The position numbers and the translations under genes were made by a program. Shown in pieces: positions 8,849 through 17,468 of a stretch of 64,000 nt of DNA. The stretch is from NCBI RefSeq assembly GCF_001612785.1, contig NZ_BDBC01000063.1, positions 1 to 64,000 on the forward strand, written 5' to 3'. Position 1 is the first letter of the stretch; every line of letters begins with the position of its first letter. The DNA comes from Nocardia beijingensis NBRC 16342 (GTDB lineage: Bacteria > Actinomycetota > Actinomycetes > Mycobacteriales > Mycobacteriaceae). The notes beneath the pieces were generated by a model that searched no databases, was not told the origin of the DNA, and was given only the letters and a program-made list of their open reading frames with translations.

Positions 8849-9364
8849 TCAGATCCCGGAGACCTGCCGCGCGAACGCAATGTGCGCCCGCTCGTCGAAA
8901 AGGACGAATCGCGCCTCCGAGACCGCCGTCTCGGTCGCACGAACCGTCTCGACGGCGATCCGCGCCCCGTCGTCCATCGGCCAGCCGAAGATTCCGGTCG
9001 AGATCGCCGGGAACGCGACCGTTCGCGCCCCCAATTCGTCCGCGAGACGCAAGGATTCGCGATAACAGGAGGCCAGCAACGCCGAGCGGTCCTCCGTGTC
9101 CGACCACACCGGCCCGACGGTGTGGATCACCCATCGCGCGGGAAGCCTGCCCGCCGTGGTCGCCACCGCCGCTCCGGTGGGCAGTCCCCTGCCGTAGTGC
9201 GACGCCCGCAATCGCCTGCAATCCGCCAGGATCTCCGGGCCACCGCGCCGGTGGATCGCTCCGTCGACTCCCCCGCCGCCGAGCAGCGACGAGTTGGCCG
9301 CGTTGACCACCGCGTCCACCTGCTGTTCGGTGATGTCACCGCGCACCAGCACCAGTTCGACCAT
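8849..9364 (-). CDS. Macro domain protein (O-acetyl-ADP-ribose deacetylase type)
   Basis: Predicted ADP-ribose-binding hydrolase. The 171-residue single macro domain shows RGDITEQQVDAVVNAANSS, the loop LLGGGGVDGAIHRRGG with the catalytic Asp, and the second phosphate loop AISTGIFGWP, all typical of the YmdB/MacroD class. ATG at 9364 begins the canonical MVELVLVRGDIT. It is monocistronic on the minus strand beside the divergent esterase. Likely target is O-acetyl-ADP-ribose or mono-ADP-ribosylated protein; no ADP-ribosyltransferase partner is visible nearby. Confidence 0.9.
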   Translation of the reverse strand: MVELVLVRGDITEQQVDAVVNAANSSLLGGGGVDGAIHRRGGPEILADCRRLRASHYGRGLPTGAAVATTAGRLPARWVIHTVGPVWSDTEDRSALLASCYRESLRLADELGARTVAFPAISTGIFGWPMDDGARIAVETVRATETAVSEARFVLFDERAHIAFARQVSGI

Positions 9365-9456
9365 GATCGCATTCTGCCCCGCACACCACGACGCACCGAC
9401 GGCACCCAGGAGGGCCGAAGCCGATTCACAGCCTGTCTCGAGGAACGGCCCGCACA

Positions 9457-10902
9457 ATGCCGGACGTGCCGATACTCGCCGCGCCGACGTCTCCGGCTCC
9501 ACCACAGGTTTCCCCGGCGAGTCCGGCGGCGGACCAGCAGCACGCCTTCCATCACGGGATCTCCCTGCTGCACGGCTGGCTGCCGGTGACCGTCGCACTC
9601 CTGGCCGCGCTGATCGTGCTGGTCGCCGTCGCTCGGCGGGGCAGACGGTGGTGGCTGATCCGGCTGCCGCTGTGCGTGGCGGTCGGCGTCGCGGCGGCGC
9701 TGGCAGCCGAGTGGTACGTGGCCGACGAAGGATTGGCCTCCGACCCGGCGCCCGTCACGCTGTGGGCGTGGGTCGGCGTGACCGCCGCGGCGGTGGCGGT
9801 CGCGCTCGCCGGCTGGCCGGGCGCGCGGTGGTGGCGGCGCGGGGCCGCGGTCCTCGCCATCCCGCTCACCCTGGTAAGCACCGGAATCGTGCTGAACCAG
9901 TGGGTCGGCTACTACCCCACCGTGCAGGCCGCGTGGGGCGCGGTCACCGCTGGCCCGCTGCCGCACCAAACCGACCTCTCGGCGTTGCCCGGCTTCAGGA
10001 ACACCACCGTCACCGACGGCAAACTGGTGCCGGTGCGCATTCCCGACGCAGGCAGCGGATTCCCGCATCGCACCGAATACGTCTACCTGCCACCCGCCTG
10101 GTTCGCCGGGCCGACCCCGCCCGCTCTGCCGGTGGTGATGATGATCGGCGGCGAGTTCAACACGCCGGCGGACTGGATCCGCAGCGGCCGGATCATGCCC
10201 GCCCTCGACCGCTTCACCGAAGCCGACGGCGGCCGGGCCCCGATCCTCGTCTTCGTGGACGCCAGCGGCAGCTTCAACAACGACACCGAATGCGTCGACG
10301 GACCACGCGGCAACGCTGCCGGGCATCTGACCGAAGACGTGCCCGCCTACGTCGAATCGCGGTTCGGCGCCTCGGCCGATCCGGCGAACTGGGCGGTGGT
10401 CGGCTGGTCCATGGGCGGCACCTGCGCGGTGGACCTCGCGGTCATGCACCCGGAGCTGGTGCACACCTTCGTCGACATCGCCGGTGATCTCGGGCCGTCG
10501 TCCGGCACGAAGGAGCAGACCATCGCCCGCCTCTTCGGCGGTGACGCCGCCGCATGGGCCGCGTTCGACCCGCTGACCGTCATGGCCGCGCACGGGCCGT
10601 ACACCGGCGTCGCCGGACTGTTCGACGATTTGGTCCCCGCACAGCCCTCCGGCCGTGCGACGACGCACCCGCCCGTTCCCGACGACGACCGCGCCGGCCT
10701 CGGCGGCCGCGACGGGGTGCCCGATTCCGGTGAGGTCGGCGCCGCAGGCAAGCTCTGCGCCGCGGGACGCGCGGCCGGCATCGACTGCACCGTGTACACC
10801 ACCGAGGGCGGCCACACCTGGCAGTTCGCTTCGGCCGCGTTCACCTCGTCCTTACCATGGCTCGCAGGCCGCGTCGGCCTGCTCGTCGCGGCCGCGGGCT
10901 GA
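9457..10902 (+). CDS. Membrane-anchored esterase of the antigen-85/esterase D fold
   Basis: Predicted secreted-side alpha/beta hydrolase. The 481 residues begin with a Pro/Ala-rich tail and about four membrane helices (roughly 40-60, 68-88, 102-120, 128-148), followed by an extracytoplasmic esterase domain with GWSMGG (nucleophile Ser, near residue 311) and a late EGGHTW segment carrying the candidate catalytic His. This arrangement occurs in mycolic-acid bacteria among putative esterases related to the Ag85 mycolyltransferases. A mycolyl or lipid ester substrate is plausible but not demonstrable. Start choice is moderate; ATG 9457 is the first in frame that keeps all helices. Confidence 0.8.
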   Translation: MPDVPILAAPTSPAPPQVSPASPAADQQHAFHHGISLLHGWLPVTVALLAALIVLVAVARRGRRWWLIRLPLCVAVGVAAALAAEWYVADEGLASDPAPVTLWAWVGVTAAAVAVALAGWPGARWWRRGAAVLAIPLTLVSTGIVLNQWVGYYPTVQAAWGAVTAGPLPHQTDLSALPGFRNTTVTDGKLVPVRIPDAGSGFPHRTEYVYLPPAWFAGPTPPALPVVMMIGGEFNTPADWIRSGRIMPALDRFTEADGGRAPILVFVDASGSFNNDTECVDGPRGNAAGHLTEDVPAYVESRFGASADPANWAVVGWSMGGTCAVDLAVMHPELVHTFVDIAGDLGPSSGTKEQTIARLFGGDAAAWAAFDPLTVMAAHGPYTGVAGLFDDLVPAQPSGRATTHPPVPDDDRAGLGGRDGVPDSGEVGAAGKLCAAGRAAGIDCTVYTTEGGHTWQFASAAFTSSLPWLAGRVGLLVAAAG

Positions 10903-10926
10903 CTCCGGCCCGGCGATCGCACGCGT

Positions 10927-11898
10927 TCAGTTCACCGTCGGATCGGCTCGCGCGCGGAACGTGCGCCGATAGGCCTGCGGTGACACGCCGATCGCCTCGG
11001 CCAGATGTTGACGCAACGAGGTCCCGGTGGCGAAGCCGACCTCGCCCGCGATGCGGTCGACGGTCAGGTCGGTGGTTTCCAGCAGATGCCTGGCGCGGAA
11101 GACGCGCTGCTGGATCAGCCAGCGTCCGGGGCTCATGCCGACTTCGTCGCGGAAGCGCCTGGCGAAGGTGCGCTTGCTCATCCGGGCCCGGACGGCCAGT
11201 TCGTCGACGGTCAGCGGATGGTGCAGGTTCTCCAGTGCCCATTGCCTGGCCGCGGCGGTTCCGGCCGAGGTCTCCGGCGGCACCGGTTGCTCGATGTACT
11301 GCGCTTGGCCGCCATCACGCCACGGCGGGACGACACAGCGGCGCGCGACCGCGTTCGCGACGGCACTGCCGTGATCGCGCCGCACCAGGTGCAGGCACAC
11401 ATCGAGTCCCGCCGCCGCACCCGCCGAGGTGAGGACGTCGCCGTCGTCCACATAGAGCACGTCCGGGTCGAGACGCACCCGAGGAAAGGCGCGCCGGAAC
11501 AAACCGGCCTGATTCCAATGCGTGGTGGCAGGTCGCCCGTCGAGCAAGCCCGCGGCCGCGGCGATGAAGGCGCCGGTGCAGATCGCGACGATCCGGGCCC
11601 GCCGCGGAATCCGCGCCAAGGCGTCGAGCACCGGCTGCGGCAGCGTGCCGGTGACCGCCGTCGTGGTGTCGCAGGCGGGCAGCACCACGGTGTCGGCGTC
11701 GCACAAGGCGCGGCTGTCGTGGGCCACCGCGATGTCGAAATCGGCGGCGCTGCGCACCGGACGACCATCCACCGTGCAGGTGATTACCTCGTATCGGCCC
11801 GCCGCACTGCCGAATACGCGATTCGGGATACCGAGCTCGAAGGGATACACCCCCTCCAGCGCCAGCACGACCACCCGATGGGGCACGGTCGGATTCAT
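10927..11898 (-). CDS. GlxA-type AraC family transcriptional regulator (DJ-1/PfpI + HTH)
   Basis: The 323-residue protein joins an N-terminal class I glutamine amidotransferase-like (DJ-1/PfpI) sensor domain (about 7-190, with AICTGAFIAAAAGLLDG holding the nucleophile-elbow Cys) to a C-terminal AraC/XylS pair of helix-turn-helices (about 220-315, ARMSKRTFARRFRDEVGMSP and GEVGFATGTSLRQHLAEAIG). Start at ATG 11898 gives the typical MNPTVPHRVVVLALEGVYPFEL. It is divergent from the oxidoreductase at 11969 with 70 bp between, the usual arrangement for a regulator and its target. Inducer unknown. Confidence 0.9.
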   Translation of the reverse strand: MNPTVPHRVVVLALEGVYPFELGIPNRVFGSAAGRYEVITCTVDGRPVRSAADFDIAVAHDSRALCDADTVVLPACDTTTAVTGTLPQPVLDALARIPRRARIVAICTGAFIAAAAGLLDGRPATTHWNQAGLFRRAFPRVRLDPDVLYVDDGDVLTSAGAAAGLDVCLHLVRRDHGSAVANAVARRCVVPPWRDGGQAQYIEQPVPPETSAGTAAARQWALENLHHPLTVDELAVRARMSKRTFARRFRDEVGMSPGRWLIQQRVFRARHLLETTDLTVDRIAGEVGFATGTSLRQHLAEAIGVSPQAYRRTFRARADPTVN

Positions 11899-11968
11899 GG
11901 CGCGATCATATCGAAGAATGGCAATCGTGCCATTTTCTTCAGGGCCGAGTCCCGGCAGGCTGGCAGCC

Positions 11969-12931
11969 GTGACCGACATCGACAGCACCGCGACCATGCG
12001 CGCGATCAGCCAGCAGACCCTCGGCGGACCCGAGGTGCTCACCGAAGTGAAACTGCCGCAACCGGTGGCGGGCCCCGGCCAGATCCTCGTCCGGGTCCGC
12101 GCCGCCGGGCTCAACCCCACCGACTGGCGCCACCGAGCCACCGCGGGACTGTTCCTCCCCGAACCGCCCTTCGTCCTCGGCTGGGACGTCTCCGGCGAGG
12201 TCGCGGCCACCGGCATCGGCGTCACCCTCTTCCGCCCCGGCGACGAGGTGTTCGGCATGCTCCCGTATCCGTACGGCCACGGCGCCTGCGCCGAATACGT
12301 CGTCGGCCCCGCGCGCGCCTTCGCCCCCAAACCGGCCACACTCGACCACACCCAGGCGGCGGCGATCCCGCTCGCCGCGCTCACCGCGTGGCAGGCGCTG
12401 GTCGACACCGCCGGGCTCGGCGCGGGACAGCGCGTCCTGATCCACGCGGCGGCGGGCGGCGTCGGCCACTTCGCGGTCCAGATCGCCAAAGCGCGGGGGG
12501 CGTACGTCATCGGCACCGCCAGCGCGCCGAACCACGCTTTCCTGCGCGGGATCGGCGCCGACGAGGTGATCGACTATCGCGACACCGACGTCGCCGAGGC
12601 GGTGCGCGACGTGGACGTGGTGCTGGACTCGATCGACGACGACAACAGCATCCGGTCACTGCGCACCCTGCGCCCCGGCGGGCTGCTGGTCACGCTACGG
12701 GCCTTCGGCGCGGTCGACTTGGCCGGCGAGGCGGAGGCGCTCGGCGTGCGCGCGATCCGGATGCTGGTGGAACACGATCACTCCGGCATGCTCGCCCTCG
12801 CCGATCTGGTCGAATCCGGCGCGCTGCGCCCGACGATCGCCCGGTCGTTCCCGCTGTCGGCGGCCGCCGAGGCGCACGCGCTGGGCGACACCGGGCGAAC
12901 CGTCGGCAAATTGGTACTCACCGTGCCATGA
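11969..12931 (+). CDS. NADP-dependent medium-chain oxidoreductase (quinone oxidoreductase type)
   Basis: Zinc-independent MDR enzyme of about 320 residues. It has the GroES-like N-terminal domain (AAGLNPTDWRHR, then FVLGWDVSGEVAATG) and a Rossmann nucleotide-binding domain with AAAGGVGHFAVQIAKARGAYV (written here in part; motif AxxGGVG near residue 155). Cys ligands of the structural zinc are absent, as in quinone oxidoreductases. GTG 11969 is the likely start; ATG 11996 is possible. Divergent partner of the GlxA-type regulator, which probably controls it. Confidence 0.88.
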   Translation: MTDIDSTATMRAISQQTLGGPEVLTEVKLPQPVAGPGQILVRVRAAGLNPTDWRHRATAGLFLPEPPFVLGWDVSGEVAATGIGVTLFRPGDEVFGMLPYPYGHGACAEYVVGPARAFAPKPATLDHTQAAAIPLAALTAWQALVDTAGLGAGQRVLIHAAAGGVGHFAVQIAKARGAYVIGTASAPNHAFLRGIGADEVIDYRDTDVAEAVRDVDVVLDSIDDDNSIRSLRTLRPGGLLVTLRAFGAVDLAGEAEALGVRAIRMLVEHDHSGMLALADLVESGALRPTIARSFPLSAAAEAHALGDTGRTVGKLVLTVP

Positions 12932-12973
12932 AATGTGCCACGATCAGGGCGTTCGCGCTTCTACCATCCGAGG

Positions 12974-13180
12974 ATGAGCAAAGGCGCAAAAGCAGTCCTC
13001 GAAGGCGGGCCGCAAGATCTGCCCGCGCGCATCGTCCCGATCACCCCGCCGGGGGTGGAATTGAAGGTGCCGTTCCGCGGTGGATACGAGCACTTCAAGG
13101 TCACCCAGCGGGAACAGGACACGCCCGAAGGGCGGCTGCGGGTATACGAATGGTGCGATCGCACCATGATCGCGGAGTGA
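12974..13180 (+). CDS. Small DUF5988-like protein
   Basis: A 68-residue protein beginning MSKGAKAVLEGGPQDLP and containing RIVPITPPGVELKVPFRGGYEHF, resembling the short actinobacterial DUF5988 proteins as I remember them. It has no signal peptide or membrane segment and no catalytic motif. It starts 42 bases after the oxidoreductase stop on the same strand and is followed by a bidirectional hairpin. Function unknown; the family assignment should be checked by a profile search. Confidence 0.7.
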   Translation: MSKGAKAVLEGGPQDLPARIVPITPPGVELKVPFRGGYEHFKVTQREQDTPEGRLRVYEWCDRTMIAE

Positions 13181-13248
13181 ATCCGGCCCCACCTTCCCGG
13201 CGGCGGTGAAGCGCCGACCGGACGGTGGCGGCGCGATCGCCGAGCTAC

Positions 13249-13282
13249 TCGGGGCGGCCCGTGCATTGACCGGCCGCCCCGA
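13249..13282. terminator. Bidirectional hairpin terminator between the small protein gene and yebC
   Basis: Perfect 11-bp inverted repeat TCGGGGCGGCC / GGCCGCCCCGA with a 12-nt loop, lying between convergent genes ending at 13180 (plus) and 13326 (minus). Well placed to stop both transcripts. Confidence 0.65.
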
Positions 13283-13325
13283 TTCCGCGCACCACCACCC
13301 CGCGGGGCCGAGCGCGATTGATCGC

Positions 13326-14078
13326 TCAGTCCTCGAGCTCGGCGAGCACGTCGTCCGGGATGTCGACGTTGGTGTAGACGTTCTGCACGTCGTCGCTGTC
13401 CTCGAGCGCGTCGACGAGCTTGATCACCTTGCGGGCGCCGTCGACGTCCACCGCGACCGACACCGACGGCTGGAAGCCGGACTCGGCGGAGTCGTAGTCG
13501 ATGCCCGCGCTCTGCAGCGCGGTGCGCACCGCGATCAGATCGCCCGGCTCGCTGATGATCTCGAACGACTCACCGAGATCGTTGACCTCCTCGGCGCCGG
13601 CGTCGAGCACGGCGAGCAACACGTCGTCCTCGGACAGGCCGTTCTTCTCCAGGGTGACGATGCCCTTGCGATGGAACAGGTAGGCCACCGAGCCCGGGTC
13701 GGCCATGTTGCCGCCGTTGCGCGTCATCGCGACCCTGACCTCGCCCGCGGCCCGGTTACGATTGTCGGTGAGGCACTCGATCAGCACCGCGACACCGTTG
13801 GGGCCGTAACCCTCGTACATGATCGTCTGCCAGTCGGCGCCGCCGGCTTCCTCGCCGCCGCCGCGCTTGCGGGCGCGTTCGATGTTGTCGTTGGGTACCG
13901 ACGACTTCTTCGCCTTCTGGATGGCGTCGTACAAGGTCGGGTTGCCATCCGGGTCACCGCCACCGGTCCGGGCCGCCACCTCGATGTTCTTGATCAACTT
14001 CGCGAACAGCTTGCCGCGCTTCGCGTCGATCGCAGCCTTCTTGTGCTTGGTGGTGGCCCATTTGGAGTGGCCGCTCAT
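13326..14078 (-). CDS. YebC/PmpR family DNA-binding regulator / translation factor
   Basis: The 250-residue protein has the family N-terminus MSGHSKWATTKHKKAAIDAKRGK, the central VPNDNIERARKRG segment, and YEGYGPNGVAVLIE near residue 90. Members were described as transcriptional regulators and some have been linked to relief of ribosome stalling. In M. tuberculosis the orthologue is Rv2603c in the same pdxT-yebC order, and here too it lies 118 nt downstream of pdxT. Confidence 0.95.
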   Translation of the reverse strand: MSGHSKWATTKHKKAAIDAKRGKLFAKLIKNIEVAARTGGGDPDGNPTLYDAIQKAKKSSVPNDNIERARKRGGGEEAGGADWQTIMYEGYGPNGVAVLIECLTDNRNRAAGEVRVAMTRNGGNMADPGSVAYLFHRKGIVTLEKNGLSEDDVLLAVLDAGAEEVNDLGESFEIISEPGDLIAVRTALQSAGIDYDSAESGFQPSVSVAVDVDGARKVIKLVDALEDSDDVQNVYTNVDIPDDVLAELED

Positions 14079-14196
14079 TCCCTACTTCCTTCAGGTCGGT
14101 GGCACGTCTGGTCGTGTGTACGGTACCGGCACGGCCGGGCGGACAACTTCCCCAGCCTACTCGGGCCGTCACCGCGGCCGTGCAGAGCGGCCCCGA

Positions 14197-14853
14197 CTAC
14201 GCGGCGGCCGAGCGGACCATCTCCACGAACATGTCGTGCACCCGCAGATCACCGGTGACCTCGGGATGGAACGACGTCGCCAGCACGTTCCCCTGCCGCA
14301 CCGCGACGATCCGGCCCGCGGCGGGACCGTCCGGCACGGTGGCCAGCACGTCGACGCCCTCGCCTGCCCGCTCGACCCACGGCGCGCGAATGAACACCGC
14401 GCGCACCGGGCCGCCGGTCAGCCCGGCGAACGGCAGGTCGGTTTCGAAGGAGTCGACCTGGCGGCCGAACGCGTTGCGCCGCACCGTCATATCGATGCCG
14501 GACAGATGCTCGGCGTCCGGGCGGGTGTCGAGCACCTCCGAGGCGAGCAGGATCATGCCCGCACAGGAACCGAACGCGGGCATGCCGTCGCGCAGCCGCG
14601 CGCGCAGCGGCTCCAGCAATTCGAAGACCTGCAGCAGCTTGCTGATCGCGGTCGACTCGCCGCCGGGCAGCACGAGCGCGTCCACGGTCGCCAGCTCCGC
14701 CTCGCGCCGGACCAGCACCGGCTCGGCGCCGCAGCGCGCGAGCGCGGCGACGTGCTCCCGGACGTCGCCTTGCAACGCGAGCACGCCGATCGTGGGACGG
14801 GACTGCTTCTGTCCGGCGTCCGCGGCGGGTGCGGCGACCGAGGTAGCGTTCAC
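14197..14853 (-). CDS. pdxT: Pyridoxal 5'-phosphate synthase glutaminase subunit PdxT
   Basis: Class I glutaminase that supplies ammonia to PdxS for ribose-5-phosphate-dependent PLP synthesis. The 218 residues show IGVLALQGDVREH, the PGGEST oxyanion segment, the catalytic Cys in FGSCAGMILLA, and the His-Glu pair in TSFHPEVTGD. A 20-residue Ala-rich N-terminal tail precedes the usual start, so an internal start is possible. The partner pdxS lies at 19038-19940 on the same strand, separated by tesB and accessory genes. Confidence 0.95.
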   Translation of the reverse strand: MNATSVAAPAADAGQKQSRPTIGVLALQGDVREHVAALARCGAEPVLVRREAELATVDALVLPGGESTAISKLLQVFELLEPLRARLRDGMPAFGSCAGMILLASEVLDTRPDAEHLSGIDMTVRRNAFGRQVDSFETDLPFAGLTGGPVRAVFIRAPWVERAGEGVDVLATVPDGPAAGRIVAVRQGNVLATSFHPEVTGDLRVHDMFVEMVRSAAA

Positions 14854-14908
14854 GCCGGAAAGTTTACGAGCCCTGCCGATGTGGGCCCGCTCACGGTCGC
14901 CCGCCGGA

Positions 14909-15730
14909 TCAGTCTTCCCGCAGTGTACGAATGAGGCCTTCTTGCACCACGGCCGCGACGAGCGTGCCGTCGCGGGTGAAGATCTTGCCGCCGGTCAGTC
15001 CACGGCCGAAAGCGGCCGACGGCGAAGACTGGTCGTAGAGCAGCCATTCGTCGGCGCGGAAGGGACGCAGAAACCACATCGCGTGGTCGAGCGAGGCGTT
15101 CTGGGTCGGCTCGTCGGGATGGATGACCTTCGAGGAACCGAGCAGCGTCATATCGCTCATGTAGGCGAGGGTGCACACGTGCACCAGGGGGTCGTCGGGC
15201 AGCAGGTGCCGGTAGCGGAACCACACCTGCTGCTGGGAGACCACGCCGTCGCGGCGGGAGACGTTCTCCTGCGGGACCATGCGGATGTCCCAGTGCTCCC
15301 ACTCCCGCATCGCCCACAGGCGTTCGGGGGACATCGTGGTGCTGGCGTCGGGCAGGTCGTCGGGCATCGGGACGTCGGGCATGACGTCCTGGTGCTCGGG
15401 GCCCTCGTCGCCGACGTGGAACGACGCCGACATGGTGAAGATCGCGGCGCCGTCCTGGATGCCGGTCACCCGCCTGGTGCAGAACGATCGCCCGTCCCGG
15501 ATGCGTTCTACCTGGTAGACCGTCGGCTCCTGCGGATTGCCCGGACGCAGGAAGTACCCGTGCAGCGAGTGCACCTGGAATCGCGGTTCCACCGTCCGGA
15601 CCGCGGACACGAGCGCCTGGCCGGCAACCTGGCCGCCGAACGTGCGCTGCAGCTGGGTCTTGGTGGACGCGCCACGGAAGATGTCCCGCTCCAGCCGCTC
15701 TATCTCCAGCGCCTCTTCGATTGTCGCCAT
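14909..15730 (-). CDS. tesB: Acyl-CoA thioesterase II
   Basis: Double-hotdog thioesterase that hydrolyses acyl-CoA to free fatty acid and CoA. The 273-residue protein begins MATIEEALEIERLERDIFRG and has FGGQVAGQALVSAVRTV in the first hotdog and NASLDHAMWFLRPFRADEW in the second, carrying the conserved Asp-His region. It lies 55 nt upstream of pdxT on the same strand, the order of Rv2605c-Rv2604c in M. tuberculosis. Confidence 0.94.
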   Translation of the reverse strand: MATIEEALEIERLERDIFRGASTKTQLQRTFGGQVAGQALVSAVRTVEPRFQVHSLHGYFLRPGNPQEPTVYQVERIRDGRSFCTRRVTGIQDGAAIFTMSASFHVGDEGPEHQDVMPDVPMPDDLPDASTTMSPERLWAMREWEHWDIRMVPQENVSRRDGVVSQQQVWFRYRHLLPDDPLVHVCTLAYMSDMTLLGSSKVIHPDEPTQNASLDHAMWFLRPFRADEWLLYDQSSPSAAFGRGLTGGKIFTRDGTLVAAVVQEGLIRTLRED

Positions 15731-15836
15731 GCGCTGAGATTATCCCGGCCGCTCCCCGCGGCGCCGCTCGGCCGCCGGTGAACACCCCGCAACGCCCATG
15801 CCGCACCGGCAGGCCCGCTTTTGCTGAGATGGACGG

Positions 15837-16463
15837 GTGCCGCGCTTCCAGCCCATCACGCCCGACGCTCTCGTCGAGCGGGTGATCCAGCCCGTGCTGA
15901 CCACGACTTCGCACATGGTGATCGCCGTCGACGGGGCGGATGCCGCCCAGCCGGTGGCGTTCGCGGAGCGGATCGCGGAGGCGCTGCGCGACGCGGGCCG
16001 CTCGGCCGGCGTGGTCTCCCTGCACGACTATGTGCGGCCCGCCTCGCTGCGCATGGAGTTCGGGCGCACCGACGAGATGTCCTATCGCACCGCGTGGTTC
16101 GACTACGCCGCGCTGCGCCGGGAAGTGGTGGACGCGCTGCGCGAGCACGGCCGCTGGCTGCCCGCGCTGTGGGACGAAGCGGCCGACCGCTCCGCGCGCG
16201 CCTTGATCCGCACGGCGCCACCCGCGACCACCATCGTGGTGGCGGGTCCCATGCTCGCGGGCCGCCACATCGACGCCGACCTGAGCCTCCGGCTGGACCT
16301 CTCCGAGGCCGCGCTCCGCCGCCGCACCCCCACCGACGCGCAGTGGACCATTCCCGCCCTGTTGCGCCACGATGGCGAGAATCCCGCTACACCAACATTC
16401 TTCGTGCGTTGGGACCACCCGGACCGCCCGGCGCTCCGGGTCGGCGAGGAGCGGGCGAACTGA
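15837..16463 (+). CDS. Uridine kinase-like P-loop protein with degenerate Walker A
   Basis: The 208-residue protein follows the layout of actinobacterial uridine-kinase-like proteins: a beta strand IAVDGADAAQPVAFAERI where the P-loop is expected, VVSLHDYVRPASLR where a LHxDD-type segment usually stands, and a late ADLSLRLDLSEAALRRR with the lid arginines. The Gly-Lys-Ser/Thr of the Walker A loop is missing, so it is probably not an active phosphotransferase. GTG 15837 is the start. It reads plus between minus-strand tesB and an SDR gene, an insertion relative to the mycobacterial order. Confidence 0.72.
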   Translation: MPRFQPITPDALVERVIQPVLTTTSHMVIAVDGADAAQPVAFAERIAEALRDAGRSAGVVSLHDYVRPASLRMEFGRTDEMSYRTAWFDYAALRREVVDALREHGRWLPALWDEAADRSARALIRTAPPATTIVVAGPMLAGRHIDADLSLRLDLSEAALRRRTPTDAQWTIPALLRHDGENPATPTFFVRWDHPDRPALRVGEERAN

Positions 16464-16592
16464 GTTCCGCCCGTCCTTGCTGATTTTCCGGCCGCCAGTT
16501 GCCGGACGCTCTCGCTTTCTCATGTTTTGATGCGCATGGTCGCGTACCCATATGTGATCGCCGCGGCCCCGCTCCGCGCCGCTGCCCGGCGA

Positions 16593-17327
16593 TCAGACCA
16601 GCCGATGCCCGCCGTCCACGTGCAGGACCGTGCCGGTGATGAAGGGATTGCGCATCACGCCCAGCATCGCCTGCGCGATGTCCGAAGGGCGCCCGATGCG
16701 GCCGACGGGCAGTCGTGCGGCGAGCTGCTGATGACGTTCGGTTTTGGCGGGCCCCGCGATGGTGTCCCAGATCGGCGTATCGACCCACCCCGGCGAGACC
16801 ACGTTGACGCGGACCGGGCCGAGTTCGATGGCCAGCGCGTAGGCCAGCGAGGCGAGGGCGCCGTTGACCGCCGCCACCACGGCGCCACCCGGGGCGGGCC
16901 GATAAGCCGCGACGCCGGAAGTGAACGTCAGCGAGCCGCCGGGGACCACCTGGGCGTGTTTGGCGAGCAGCAGGGGGCCGATCAGTTTGGCGGAGACGAG
17001 GTTTTGAGCGATATCGGCGTCGAACCGGTCCAGCTGCTGATAGGCGCCGGTGACGTCGGCGGCGGTGGTGACGACATGATCGACCGGTTCGGATCCGGCG
17101 AACAAGCGCTCGAGGTCGGCTTCGCGGGTGATGTCCGCGACGACCGAGCGCACCGTGCCCGGCCCCTCGGACAAGGTGCGCTCCGCCGCGGCGAGCCGTT
17201 CGGCGGAACGGCCCGCGATGGTCACCTGTGCACCTGTTGCGATCAGCGACTCCGCCAGCGCCAGCCCCATGCCGGAGCTGCCGCCCACGATGACGACGCG
17301 TTCGGGTGTTGTGCTGCTTGCTGTCAT
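16593..17327 (-). CDS. Atypical short-chain dehydrogenase/reductase family protein
   Basis: The 244-residue Rossmann protein has the nucleotide-binding GGSSGMGLA motif (about 14-22), ADITREADLERLF, and the C-terminal NVVSPGWVDTPIW and DGGHRLV. The usual catalytic Tyr-x3-Lys is absent: after TSGVAAYRPAPGG the aligned stretch reads AVVAAVNGALASL, with Val and Asn at the Tyr and Lys positions. It belongs to a divergent SDR subgroup that may bind cofactor without classical reductase chemistry. ATG 17327 was chosen because it begins just before the Rossmann fold. Confidence 0.82.
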   Translation of the reverse strand: MTASSTTPERVVIVGGSSGMGLALAESLIATGAQVTIAGRSAERLAAAERTLSEGPGTVRSVVADITREADLERLFAGSEPVDHVVTTAADVTGAYQQLDRFDADIAQNLVSAKLIGPLLLAKHAQVVPGGSLTFTSGVAAYRPAPGGAVVAAVNGALASLAYALAIELGPVRVNVVSPGWVDTPIWDTIAGPAKTERHQQLAARLPVGRIGRPSDIAQAMLGVMRNPFITGTVLHVDGGHRLV

Positions 17328-17468
17328 GACTCCACCCGACCATCGCGATGGCCGGGTGTCCATGTCGCACTGCCGAATACGCCTTAGGCTCGGGCTAACA
17401 CCGCAGGCCGGCTGCCGCTTCGGCCGCACGGCCCGCGGAGCCTTCGCCGGTCACGACCAAGCGACCGT

